Shown in pieces: positions 41,896 through 50,681 of a stretch of DNA of 64,000 bases; position 1 is the stretch's first letter; every line of letters starts with the position of its first letter. The notes beneath the pieces are model-generated. The model saw only the letters and a list, made by a program, of their open reading frames with translations, had not been told where the DNA came from and ran no database searches. The position numbers and the translations under genes were made by a program. Where the stretch lies: NCBI GenBank assembly GCA_947625465.1, contig CANQOK010000001.1:1-64000 (forward strand), given 5' to 3'. Origin of the DNA: an uncultured Lachnospiraceae bacterium (GTDB taxonomy: Bacteria; Bacillota; Clostridia; Lachnospirales; Lachnospiraceae).

Positions 41896-42664
41896 AATAC
41901 AGAACGCATTTCAAAACGGAAAAGCTTTTATCGGTTTCTTAACAGCCGGTGATCCGAATTTACAAAAGACGGAGGAATATATTCTGGCGATGGAAGAAGC
42001 AGGCGCGGATCTCATTGAGATCGGGATCCCTTTTTCTGATCCCATTGCGGAGGGCCCGGTGATCCAGGATGCCAATATCCGTTCGCTTTCGGTGGGAACC
42101 ACTACGGATAAGGTGTTTGATATGGTGGTATCCGTGCGGGAAAAAACACAGATTCCGCTTGTATTTCTGACGTATTTAAATCCGGTATTCAAATACGGAT
42201 ATGAGCAATTCTTCGCAAAGTGCCGGGAAGTGGGGATTGACGGGATCATCATTCCGGATATGCCTTACGAAGAAAAAGGTGAGCTGCTTTCGATCGCAAA
42301 AGCGAATGATGTGGATGTGATCAGTATGATCGCGCCTACCTCGGAAGACCGGATCCGCCGGATCGCAGGAGAAGCGACAGGCTTTATCTATGTGGTATCT
42401 TCCATGGGGGTAACTGGTATGCGGAGTGAGATCAAGACGGATCTGGAAGGAATTCTGGAAACGATCCGGGAGGCTTCCGCAACCCCGGCCGCCATTGGAT
42501 TCGGGATCAATACACCGGAGCAGGCGGCCAAATACGGCGCTATGGCAGACGGCGTAATCGTAGGAAGCGCAATTGTAAAATTGATTGAAAAATACGGAGA
42601 AAACGCAAAAGAACCGTTAATGCAATATGTAAAATCAATGAAAAACGCCGTAATTTCCCAATAA
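41888..42664 (+). CDS. trpA: Tryptophan synthase alpha chain
   Basis: A 258-residue TrpA barrel. The catalytic Glu is in '[12 protein letters not shown]' and the Asp in '[11 protein letters not shown]'; the phosphate site 'SSMGVTG' and '[10 protein letters not shown]' follow. It ends the trp operon; no terminator is clear before the next promoter at 42698. Confidence 0.97.
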   Translation: MSKIQNAFQNGKAFIGFLTAGDPNLQKTEEYILAMEEAGADLIEIGIPFSDPIAEGPVIQDANIRSLSVGTTTDKVFDMVVSVREKTQIPLVFLTYLNPVFKYGYEQFFAKCREVGIDGIIIPDMPYEEKGELLSIAKANDVDVISMIAPTSEDRIRRIAGEATGFIYVVSSMGVTGMRSEIKTDLEGILETIREASATPAAIGFGINTPEQAAKYGAMADGVIVGSAIVKLIEKYGENAKEPLMQYVKSMKNAVISQ

Positions 42665-42697
42665 AATTGTTGAAATTCATGAAGTTTCCAAAAGCGG

Positions 42698-42726
42698 TTG
42701 CAATTTTTTGAAAAAGCGCATATACT
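42698..42726 (+). promoter_or_regulatory. Promoter of the 47-codon gene
   Basis: TTGCAA at 42698-42703, a 17-bp spacer, TATACT at 42721-42726. Confidence 0.6.
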
Positions 42727-42817
42727 GACCGTAGCATTCGGGAAGTTTACCCCGGGTGCAAAAAGGGAAAAATATGTAACCGTAAACATGTTGTAAAACA
42801 GTTAGGAGATGATTGGA

Positions 42818-42961
42818 ATGAAAATTTATGAAGTTCCTGAACCAAAGCGTCAGACACAGCTGTCTGAGCAGGAAGTGGAAATTGCGAAAGCAAAGATGAT
42901 GACCTTTATCCTCTCAGGATTCCATTTAAATTCAGAACCCAAACAGGTCATCCGGTACTAA
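42818..42961 (+). CDS. Orphan 47-residue protein
   Basis: A short gene below usual size limits. It has its own promoter 92 bases upstream, TTAGGAGATG before the ATG and a strong terminator directly after. The product begins MKIYEVPEPKRQTQLSEQEV, continues with 'AKAKMMTFILSGFHLNSE' and ends 'KQVIRY'; it is charged, with one amphipathic helix (about 15-33) and no signal peptide. I do not recognise it. A leader peptide is unlikely because no gene follows on the plus strand for 3 kb. Confidence 0.6.
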   Translation: MKIYEVPEPKRQTQLSEQEVEIAKAKMMTFILSGFHLNSEPKQVIRY

Positions 42962-42985
42962 ACAGCATATAGGTCACAAACAAAG

Positions 42986-43024
42986 GCGCCCCATCGGTCC
43001 GAAAGGACTGCCGGGGCGTTTTTA
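42986..43024 (+). terminator. Intrinsic terminator between the orphan gene and fabV
   Basis: CGCCCC (42988-42993) pairs with GGGGCG (43014-43019) around an inner GTCC-GAAA-GGAC stem, followed by TTTTT on the plus strand. The minus-strand side has a weaker CCTTTGTTT tail and may also stop fabV. Confidence 0.85.
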
Positions 43025-43041
43025 AATCTTAAATTACAGAA

Positions 43042-44199
43042 TTACAGGATCTCCACGTCTGCGGTGTAGTCAATGCCGTCAAATCGGAACCCAAACATAT
43101 GGTAGAAGTCGTCCCAGTAGCCGTCAATATCCGTGAGCGCATGGAGATTGTCATTGTTTACCTGCTTCCAGGATTCCATAATGCGTTTCTGGATATCTTC
43201 GCGCAGTTCCCAGTCGTCCATCCGGATCAGTCCGGACGCATCGGTCTGAAAAGAACCGTTCTGATATTTTTCCATAAACAGGCGGTGGATCTGTTCAATA
43301 CAGCCTTCATGGAGACCGGCCTCTTTCATGACTTTATACATAATGGAAATATACAGCGGCACGATCGGGATCGCGGCGCTCGCCTGGGTGACCAGAGCCT
43401 TATTGACGGAAATCAGTGCTGTGACATCCGGATATTTGGAGCGGATCTGTTCTGCCGTCTGTGTCAGGTGTTTTTTTGCCATACCGATAGTACCGTTGTT
43501 GTAAACCGGGTAGGTAAGTTCGGGTCCAATATAGGAATAGGCCAGTGTAACCGCGTTGGGCGCCAGTACATCCGCTTCTTTTAAAGCGTCGATCCACAGC
43601 ATCCAGTCCTCACCGCCCATAACTTTGACAGTGGCGGCGATCTCTTCTTCTGCCGCAGGCAGTATGGAAGCCTCCTCGATCTCGTTTGTGCGCAGGTTTA
43701 AGGATTTTTCAGTAAAGCTTTCCCCTACGGTTTTCAGAACGGAAGTATAGGTAACGCCGTCGGGCGCGGTCCGCCGGGGAGAGGCGAGCGAGTAGATTAC
43801 CATGTCCGCCTGACCGAAAGTTTCGCGGATCAGAGAAATGGTTTCTGCTTTGATCTCAGCGGAAAACGCGTCGCCGTTGATTGTTTTCGCAATATGCCCG
43901 TCGGCTTCTGCCTGCGCTTCAAAAGCGCGGGTATTGTAATAGCCCGGCGTCGCCGTCCGTCTGCCGTTTGATTCCTTTTCAAACATGATGCCGATGGTAT
44001 CGGCGCCGCAGGCATAGGTGACGGTGATCCGGGAGGCCAGCCCGTAGCCGGTAGAGGCGCCGATTACCAGTACCTTCTTCGGACCTTCACAGGTTCCGTT
44101 GGCTTTTACATAAGCAATCTGATTCTGCACGTTTTTTTCACATCCGAGGGGATGGGCGGTTCCGCAGAGAAAGCCGCGTACTTTGGGTTCTACGATCAT
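43042..44199 (-). CDS. fabV: Trans-2-enoyl-CoA/ACP reductase, FabV/Ter family
   Basis: A 385-residue NADH-dependent reductase of crotonyl-CoA or enoyl-ACP. Family N-terminus 'MIVEPKVRGFLCGTAHPLGC', NAD motif 'VLVIGASTGYGLASRIT', and the active-site Tyr-X8-Lys in 'VYNNGTIGMAKKHL' are present. The frame is open upstream to 44217, but the family begins at MIV and GGAGG lies 11 bases before ATG 44199. It follows hflC and is probably in its operon. Whether it works in fatty-acid synthesis or in butyrate-type redox disposal cannot be told. Confidence 0.93.
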   Translation of the reverse strand: MIVEPKVRGFLCGTAHPLGCEKNVQNQIAYVKANGTCEGPKKVLVIGASTGYGLASRITVTYACGADTIGIMFEKESNGRRTATPGYYNTRAFEAQAEADGHIAKTINGDAFSAEIKAETISLIRETFGQADMVIYSLASPRRTAPDGVTYTSVLKTVGESFTEKSLNLRTNEIEEASILPAAEEEIAATVKVMGGEDWMLWIDALKEADVLAPNAVTLAYSYIGPELTYPVYNNGTIGMAKKHLTQTAEQIRSKYPDVTALISVNKALVTQASAAIPIVPLYISIMYKVMKEAGLHEGCIEQIHRLFMEKYQNGSFQTDASGLIRMDDWELREDIQKRIMESWKQVNNDNLHALTDIDGYWDDFYHMFGFRFDGIDYTADVEIL

Positions 44200-44220
44200 A
44201 TCGGTATTGTCCTCCATTTC

Positions 44221-45081
44221 TTATTTTTGGGTAAAGATTTCTGCCAAAGGAGAATCCTGATCCAGAATCAGGGTATTGTTATTTCCGCTCAGAGACGCTT
44301 TGGCGGCGTCCAGGGAACGGATAAAGGTGTAGAAATCGCTTTTATCCTTGGTGTTGTATGCTTTCGCGAGAATCTGCATGTAGGAAGCCTCGCCTTCCGC
44401 AACGGTTTCCTCCGCCTTTGCTTTTGCCTCCGCGATCTGAATGGAAACTTCCTTGTCAGTTTCGTTTTTGATGATCTGGGAAGAAGATTTTCCTTCTGCG
44501 GTGTAATTGGCCGCCATCTGTTCCCGTTCGGAGATCATTCGTTCATATACGGCGGTTTTATTGTCATTGGGCAGATCCAGATGCTTGGTCTCCACACTGA
44601 CGATCTCAATTCCGTACTGATCCATGGTCTGGTCGATATTCTGCATGATACTGCTCCGCAGAGAACCGTCCCGCGCGCTGATCACTTCCGACTGATCCAG
44701 ACTGCCGATAATTGTTTTTAAAGAGTTGTATACGACGGTATTGATCCGGCTTTCTGCGTTAGGCAGGGAGTTTAAGCTCTGTGCAAACAGCAGCGGATCT
44801 GTGATCTTCCAAAGGACAAAAGTGTCGGTAACCATTGTTTTTTTGTCTTTTGTGATGACGTCGGATGCCGCCAGATCATATAACTGGATATTTCTGGGCA
44901 GCGTGTCGGCCTGCTCGATAAAAGGCAGCTTCCATTGTACGCCGGATTCGGTAATAACCCGTTCTACTTTGCCAAACCGCTTTACCAGGCGGAATTCGTC
45001 ATCATACGTAATGATCAGAGAGGAAAACAATAAAACGGCCGCAACTACCACAATAATGCCTGCAAATATTTTTTTCATCAT
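44221..45081 (-). CDS. hflC: HflC-like SPFH/Band 7 protein
   Basis: A 286-residue membrane protein with one N-terminal helix (about 5-22), then an SPFH domain ('RLVKRFGKVERVITESGVQWKLPF') and a charged coiled-coil region ('AEAKAKAEETVAEGEASYMQILAKAYNT', in part). With HflK it forms the complex that modulates FtsH. GGAG seven bases upstream supports ATG 45081. It lies 15 bases after hflK. Confidence 0.9.
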   Translation of the reverse strand: MMKKIFAGIIVVVAAVLLFSSLIITYDDEFRLVKRFGKVERVITESGVQWKLPFIEQADTLPRNIQLYDLAASDVITKDKKTMVTDTFVLWKITDPLLFAQSLNSLPNAESRINTVVYNSLKTIIGSLDQSEVISARDGSLRSSIMQNIDQTMDQYGIEIVSVETKHLDLPNDNKTAVYERMISEREQMAANYTAEGKSSSQIIKNETDKEVSIQIAEAKAKAEETVAEGEASYMQILAKAYNTKDKSDFYTFIRSLDAAKASLSGNNNTLILDQDSPLAEIFTQK

Positions 45082-45096
45082 AATCCAGCTCCTTTC

Positions 45097-46128
45097 CTAT
45101 TCTGCCGGGTTCTGCGCGTTATCCGCCGCATTGCCTGCCGTACTGTTCTGTGTGCCAGTACCGCCGGTACTGTTCTGACTGCCGGTACCGTTTAAAATAT
45201 TTTCCGTACCGGATACCAAAATATTCTGGGTTGCTCCGGCTCCGGTATTGATAATAACCTTTAAGGACGGAAGCACATCTTCCATGGTTTCATAAAACAT
45301 CCGCTGCTTTGTGACTTCCGGATATTTGGCGTATTCCGCATACATTTTTTCAAACCGCGCCACCTGACCGTTCGCTTCGTTGATCCGCGCCTGTTTGGTT
45401 GCTTCGGCCTCCTGCAGGATCCGGTCCGCCTCCGCTTTCGCGGCCGGCAGCTTCTCATTTTTGTATTTTTCCGCATTGTTTAATGCGGTATCCTTCCCCT
45501 GCTTGGCCGTTTCTACCGCCTTAAACGCCTCCATAACCTCGGTTGTGGGCGGCTCCGCGTCCTGAATGGTGATATTGACCAGAGAAAGCCCCAGGTCATA
45601 GGTTTCAAGCTGTTTCGTGATCATATCCTTGATCGAAGCCTGGATCTTGCTTTTTCCGGTTGTCAGCACATCGTCCACCAGAGAGCTGCCGATTTCCGTT
45701 CGGATGCAGCTCTGCGCGATATTCCGCAGGATTTCTACGGGGTCGCTGGAGGAATACAACATTTTAATGGGATCAGTGACCTGATATTCCACAAAGAAGT
45801 CCACATTGACAAAATTATAATCATTGGTGATCATCAGGGATTCTTCTTCCACGGTTTCGCCGGTCTCCAGATCATAGCCCAGCGCAAAACCCTGGATCGT
45901 GGTATCCACCTTTCGTACCGATTGGATAAACGGTATTTTAAAATGCAGTCCGGAATCGGAAACCGTGGTGGCGTTGCCGAATGTCAGCAGTACGGCCTCC
46001 TCCTGTTCCTTCACCTGATACGTGGCATTAAAGCCGCATAAGATGAGAAAAAGCACAAGTATGATGATGAGTGCGATCTTCCCGATCTTTTTTGGATTCA
46101 AATTTACTTTGATATTCTGAAAATCCAT
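45097..46128 (-). CDS. hflK: HflK-like SPFH/Band 7 protein
   Basis: A 343-residue partner of HflC. One membrane helix (about 18-36), an SPFH domain ('YQVKEQEEAVLLTFGNA', 'GLHFKIPFIQSV') and a coiled coil ('AEKYKNEKLPAAKAEADRILQEAEATK', in part). The last 40 residues are a low-complexity Gly/Asn/Thr/Ser tail with repeated 'TGxQNST'. GGAGG before ATG 46128; the first gene of hflK-hflC-fabV. Confidence 0.9.
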   Translation of the reverse strand: MDFQNIKVNLNPKKIGKIALIIILVLFLILCGFNATYQVKEQEEAVLLTFGNATTVSDSGLHFKIPFIQSVRKVDTTIQGFALGYDLETGETVEEESLMITNDYNFVNVDFFVEYQVTDPIKMLYSSSDPVEILRNIAQSCIRTEIGSSLVDDVLTTGKSKIQASIKDMITKQLETYDLGLSLVNITIQDAEPPTTEVMEAFKAVETAKQGKDTALNNAEKYKNEKLPAAKAEADRILQEAEATKQARINEANGQVARFEKMYAEYAKYPEVTKQRMFYETMEDVLPSLKVIINTGAGATQNILVSGTENILNGTGSQNSTGGTGTQNSTAGNAADNAQNPAE

Positions 46129-46174
46129 AAGAACCTCCGTTTCACTTTGAAATATTTAACTGGTTTTTGGACGA

Positions 46175-46203
46175 ATTATATATGATTCCTGAAAAAATAT
46201 CAA
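46175..46203 (-). promoter_or_regulatory. Promoter of hflK-hflC-fabV
   Basis: On the minus strand TTGATA (46203-46198), a 17-bp spacer and perfect TATAAT (46180-46175). Confidence 0.7.
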
Positions 46204-46222
46204 TATCTTTTCACAGCAAACA

Positions 46223-46251
46223 TTGATTTTTTGCCGAATTAAAGGTATACT
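46223..46251 (+). promoter_or_regulatory. Promoter of the aconitase-family gene
   Basis: TTGATT at 46223-46228, a 17-bp spacer, TATACT at 46246-46251. Confidence 0.6.
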
Positions 46252-46302
46252 TAGTGAACGGAATGAAAACAAGTGAAAACAGCAGGCAGGAAGGAGAAAA
46301 TA

Positions 46303-48594
46303 ATGATTCGATTAAGCGAGACAGGCGCGTATCTGGTTGACGGCACGAAGGTAGTGGAGTGCGGCAGTGAAGCGCAGGTAAGACAGGAACTGGGCGGCAG
46401 ATATCTGGAACCGGCGGAAGCTGCGAAGAATACCATGGCGTATGGGATTTTGAAGGCGCACAATACTTCCGGCAATATGGAGAAGCTGCAGATCAAGTTT
46501 GATAAATTGACTTCCCACGACATCACATTTGTGGGTATCATTCAGACGGCACGGGCATCCGGACTGGAGAAGTTCCCGATTCCCTATGTGCTGACGAACT
46601 GTCATAACAGTCTGTGCGCGGTAGGCGGTACGATCAATGAGGACGACCACATGTTCGGACTGACCTGTGCGAAGCGGTACGGCGGCATTTATGTTCCGCC
46701 GCATCAGGCCGTGATCCATCAGTTCGCGCGGGAGATGCTGGCAGGCGGCGGCAAGATGATCCTGGGATCGGACAGCCATACCCGTTACGGCGCTCTGGGT
46801 ACCATGGCGATGGGCGAAGGCGGACCGGAGCTGGTAAAGCAGCTTCTGGAACAGACTTATGATATCAATATGCCGGGCGTGATCGGTATTTATCTGGAAG
46901 GAACGCCGGCAAAGGGCGTTGGCCCGCAGGATGTGGCGCTGGCGATTATCGGAGCCGTATTTGGCAACGGCTATGTGAATAATAAGGTAATGGAATTTGT
47001 GGGACCGGGCGTTTCCAATCTGAGCGCGGATTTCCGGATCGGAATTGACGTTATGACGACTGAGACCACCTGTCTGTCTTCTATCTGGAGAACAGATGAG
47101 AAGATTGCGGAATGGTATGACATTCACGGCAGAAGGGAAGACTACCGGGAACTGAATCCGGGTGACGTGACCTATTATGACGGCATGGTTTATGTGGATT
47201 TAAGCGCCGTTAAGCCGATGATCGCAATGCCGTTCCATCCCAGCAATACATATACGATTGAAGAAGTAAACGCGAATCTGGCGGACGTGCTGGCGGATGT
47301 GGAAAAGCGCGCGCTTGTCAGTCTGGACGGCGCGGTGGATTATTCTCTGCAGGACAAGATTGTAGACGGAAAATTTTATGTGGAGCAGGGGATCATTGCC
47401 GGATGCGCGGGCGGCGGTTTTGAGAATATCTGCGCGGCGGCGGATATCCTGAGAGGAAAATATATCGGTTCTGACGCCTTTACGTTAAGCGTATATCCGG
47501 CTTCTACGCCGATCTATATGGAACTGATCAAGAACGGCGCGGCAGCAGATCTGCTGCAGTGCGGCGCGATCCTGAAGACTGCATTCTGCGGTCCCTGCTT
47601 TGGCGCAGGAGATACGCCGGCAAATAATGCGTTCAGTATCCGCCATTCTACCAGAAACTTCCCGAACAGAGAAGGCTCCAAGCTGCAGAACGGTCAGATT
47701 GCTTCGGTAGCGCTGATGGATGCCCGTTCCATTGCGGCTACGGCGGCAAATCGAGGCTTCCTGACGCCTGCGACCGATCTGGATGTGGAATATACCGGAC
47801 CGAAATATCATTTTGACAGCAGTATTTACGCGAACCGCGTTTTTGACAGCAAGGGTGTTGCGGATCCGTCCGTAGAGATTCAGTTCGGCCCGAACATTAA
47901 GGATTGGCCGAAGATGCCGAAACTGCCGGAGAATCTGGTGCTGAAGATCGTATCGGAGATTCACGATCCGGTTACGACTACGGATGAACTGATCCCGTCG
48001 GGCGAGACGTCTTCCTATCGTTCCAATCCGCTGGGACTGGCAGAATTTACGCTGTCCAGAAAAGACCCCGCCTATGTCGGACGTGCCAAGGAAGTGCAGA
48101 AAGCGCAGAAAGCAGTCGAAGAAGGAAAGTGCCCTGCGTCCGCATTGCCGGAAGTAAAGGCCGTGATGGATACCATTAAAGCTTCTTATCCTAATGTCAA
48201 TAAGACAAATGTGGGATTTGGCAGTACCATTTACGCAGTAAAGCCGGGCGACGGTTCCGCGCGTGAACAGGCGGCCTCCTGTCAGAAAGTATTGGGCGGA
48301 TGGGCGAATATCGCGAAAGAATACGCGACCAAGCGGTACCGTTCCAATCTGATGAACTGGGGCATGCTTCCATTCTTATATGAAGAAACAGAACTGCCGT
48401 TTAAAAGCGGAGACTATATTTTCGTGCCGGAAATTGCGAAGGCAATCGCGGAAAAAGCGGAAACCGTCCATGCCTTTATCGTAAAAGACGGCGCACTGAC
48501 GCCGGTAGACTTTAAACTGGGCCAGATGACGGATGATGAGCGGCAGATCATTCTGAAAGGCTGTCTGATCAATTTTAATAACAAGCAGTTATAA
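46303..48594 (+). CDS. Aconitase-superfamily hydratase (YbhJ-like)
   Basis: A 763-residue aconitase-fold protein. The [4Fe-4S] ligands are visible: one Cys in '[14 protein letters not shown]' and two in '[13 protein letters not shown]'. '[20 protein letters not shown]' and '[15 protein letters not shown]' are substrate-site motifs, and the swivelling C-terminal domain is present (about 590-760). The size is close to E. coli YbhJ rather than AcnA (about 890). It may hydrate citrate or a related acid; the true substrate is uncertain. AAGGAG supports ATG 46303 over 46273. It is monocistronic with a terminator after it. Confidence 0.85.
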   Translation: MIRLSETGAYLVDGTKVVECGSEAQVRQELGGRYLEPAEAAKNTMAYGILKAHNTSGNMEKLQIKFDKLTSHDITFVGIIQTARASGLEKFPIPYVLTNCHNSLCAVGGTINEDDHMFGLTCAKRYGGIYVPPHQAVIHQFAREMLAGGGKMILGSDSHTRYGALGTMAMGEGGPELVKQLLEQTYDINMPGVIGIYLEGTPAKGVGPQDVALAIIGAVFGNGYVNNKVMEFVGPGVSNLSADFRIGIDVMTTETTCLSSIWRTDEKIAEWYDIHGRREDYRELNPGDVTYYDGMVYVDLSAVKPMIAMPFHPSNTYTIEEVNANLADVLADVEKRALVSLDGAVDYSLQDKIVDGKFYVEQGIIAGCAGGGFENICAAADILRGKYIGSDAFTLSVYPASTPIYMELIKNGAAADLLQCGAILKTAFCGPCFGAGDTPANNAFSIRHSTRNFPNREGSKLQNGQIASVALMDARSIAATAANRGFLTPATDLDVEYTGPKYHFDSSIYANRVFDSKGVADPSVEIQFGPNIKDWPKMPKLPENLVLKIVSEIHDPVTTTDELIPSGETSSYRSNPLGLAEFTLSRKDPAYVGRAKEVQKAQKAVEEGKCPASALPEVKAVMDTIKASYPNVNKTNVGFGSTIYAVKPGDGSAREQAASCQKVLGGWANIAKEYATKRYRSNLMNWGMLPFLYEETELPFKSGDYIFVPEIAKAIAEKAETVHAFIVKDGALTPVDFKLGQMTDDERQIILKGCLINFNNKQL

Positions 48595-48626
48595 AGTTAT
48601 AAAAAAAGAAATAAGTTTTGCAGAAA

Positions 48627-48678
48627 ATGATCCCGAAACGGCGGAGTTCCTCTGAGCCGGAGCGGGATCATTTTTGTA
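48627..48678 (+). terminator. Intrinsic terminator after the aconitase-family gene
   Basis: ATGATCCCG pairs with CGGGATCAT around an inner GGC/GCC stem, followed by TTTTTG. Confidence 0.85.
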
Positions 48679-48749
48679 AAGCCCGCATATTATTTACCCT
48701 TCCCTTTCTGTGGTATAAGATTACACAAAAACAAAAATAAATTTTTCTA

Positions 48750-48778
48750 TTTACAATTCCTTTGAAAGCGAGTAAAAT
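48750..48778 (+). promoter_or_regulatory. Promoter of the ABC exporter pair
   Basis: TTTACA at 48750-48755, a 17-bp spacer, TAAAAT at 48773-48778. Confidence 0.55.
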
Positions 48779-48860
48779 GCACATTCGGACAGGGGTTTGT
48801 GCGGACGGCGGCGCCATGGACTCCGGACGGAAATCAGCCGCTTAGAAACGAGGTAAAAGC

Positions 48861-50681
48861 TTGAAGGAATTATTTCACAATACGTTTCCCTATTTTAAAA
48901 AGTATTTATGGATCCACTGTATATGCTATCTGCTGGGTATGCTGCGTATGGTCATTCTGCTGATGGAGCCGCAGATTCTGTCACTGATCGTCGACCGGGT
49001 TATCAATCCTGCGTTCGGGGCCGCATCGGTGGAAAACAACAGTTTATTCGCGTTTATCATCGAAGATGTGCCGATCGACGACTATAAGACCATCCTGATC
49101 CGGCTGGTCAGCGTGCTGCTGGTCATGATTGCGGTTTATGTGGTTTCGTTCTATGCGCGCTGGCATCTGGCGCATTATTTCGGGATCAAGAGCGAGCGGG
49201 AAATGCGTCATGACGCGCTGGATAAGCTGAACGGCTCCAGTGCGGAATTATTGAAGGGGTATACGGCAGGGGAATTGCTGACGATTGCCAATTCCGATCC
49301 GGTGAAACTGAAAACGCTGTATACCGATTATATTCCCAGACTGTTGGATCCCATTGTATATATCAGCGTCGCGGCAGTGTATCTGTGCAGGCTGAGCGTG
49401 TGGCTGATGATCTTCCCGTTTATTACCGGTCTGTGTTATGTATTCGTTACGCGGCGTTTTATCCGCAGGAGTAAAATGTACTGGGATCAGCAGTGGCTGC
49501 GGGGCTCTGAACTGACGACAGAGATTCAGGAAGCGATTTACGGCGTTCGTACGATCAAGGCGTTTGCCCGGGAAGAATATGAGACCAGTCTGTTTGAAAA
49601 ACGGAATCTGACGCTGCGGAATACGATGTATGAGTTCGGTGATTTCCGCGCCAATTTCAATATGATGTACTCCGGTATTCAGAATGCGCTGTATATCTGC
49701 AGTATGATCTTTGGCATTGTGCTGTCTGTCAACATGAGCATGACAAACGGTGAATTTACCAGTTTCCTTACATATTTAATGATGATCGCCGGACAGTTTG
49801 TCGGTATTTCCAATGGCCTGGGCGAAATGCAGAACAGTGTGGTATCCAGTCAGCGTTTATTCGGGCTGCTGAATCTGACCGATTATGAAAAAGACGCTTA
49901 CGGAACCGAAGAAGTGGGGGATAAACCGCATATCTGCTTGGATCATGTTTCGGCGTATGTACGCGACTATGGCGTAAAGAGCCGGGAACTGATCTCGGAT
50001 ATTACGCTGGATATTCCCTATGGAAAGAAAATCGGGATCATGGGTAAGACCGGAAGCGGCAAGTCCATTCTGCTGCGGACGATCCAAACCTTCCTGGAAG
50101 CGACCGGCGGACAGATCACGATCGACGGAAAAGATATCCATGAATACAGAAGAAGCAGTGTGCGGCGGAAATTCGGCTATGCGATGCAGGATGTATTCCT
50201 GTTTTCCAATACCATTGAGTCCAATATCGCATTTTACGATCCGGATGCGCCGGATGAGAAGGTTATGCGGTACGGGAAAGCTGCGGAAGTCGATGAATTT
50301 GCCCTGAAAATGCAGGACGGCTATCAGACCATTGTCGGTGAAAAAGGCTTTGGACTTTCCGGCGGTCAGAAGCAGCGGGTTTCGATCGCGCGCGCCATGT
50401 TAAAGGAAGCGCCGGTTCTGGTTTTGGATGACTGTACCAGTGCGCTGGATTTTGAAACGGAGAAAAAGATCTTTGCCAATATTAAGGAGATCTGCGGAGA
50501 TAAAACGCTGCTGATCGCAACGCATCGCGCCAGTGCCTTAAAAGATATGGATGAAATTCTGTTTCTGGAAAACGGCCGGGTAGCAGAGCGGGGAACCCAT
50601 GAGGAACTGATGGCGCTGCATGGCAGGTATGCGAAGATTTATGAGCGTCAGGTCGGCGAGGAGGTGGCAATGGATGAGTAG
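48861..50681 (+). CDS. ABC exporter half with degenerate ATP site
   Basis: A 606-residue fused permease-ATPase. Six membrane helices (about 15-315) are followed by an ATPase domain with Walker A 'GKTGSGKSI', signature 'LSGGQKQRVSIARA' and Walker B 'VLVLDDCTSALD', where the catalytic Glu is replaced by Asp; the switch residue is His in 'IATHRAS'. This Asp marks the non-hydrolytic half of heterodimeric exporters such as TM287/288 and BmrCD. The start is TTG with GAGGT upstream. It overlaps its partner by eight bases. Substrate unknown; drugs, peptides or lipids are possible. Confidence 0.92.
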   Translation: MKELFHNTFPYFKKYLWIHCICYLLGMLRMVILLMEPQILSLIVDRVINPAFGAASVENNSLFAFIIEDVPIDDYKTILIRLVSVLLVMIAVYVVSFYARWHLAHYFGIKSEREMRHDALDKLNGSSAELLKGYTAGELLTIANSDPVKLKTLYTDYIPRLLDPIVYISVAAVYLCRLSVWLMIFPFITGLCYVFVTRRFIRRSKMYWDQQWLRGSELTTEIQEAIYGVRTIKAFAREEYETSLFEKRNLTLRNTMYEFGDFRANFNMMYSGIQNALYICSMIFGIVLSVNMSMTNGEFTSFLTYLMMIAGQFVGISNGLGEMQNSVVSSQRLFGLLNLTDYEKDAYGTEEVGDKPHICLDHVSAYVRDYGVKSRELISDITLDIPYGKKIGIMGKTGSGKSILLRTIQTFLEATGGQITIDGKDIHEYRRSSVRRKFGYAMQDVFLFSNTIESNIAFYDPDAPDEKVMRYGKAAEVDEFALKMQDGYQTIVGEKGFGLSGGQKQRVSIARAMLKEAPVLVLDDCTSALDFETEKKIFANIKEICGDKTLLIATHRASALKDMDEILFLENGRVAERGTHEELMALHGRYAKIYERQVGEEVAMDE

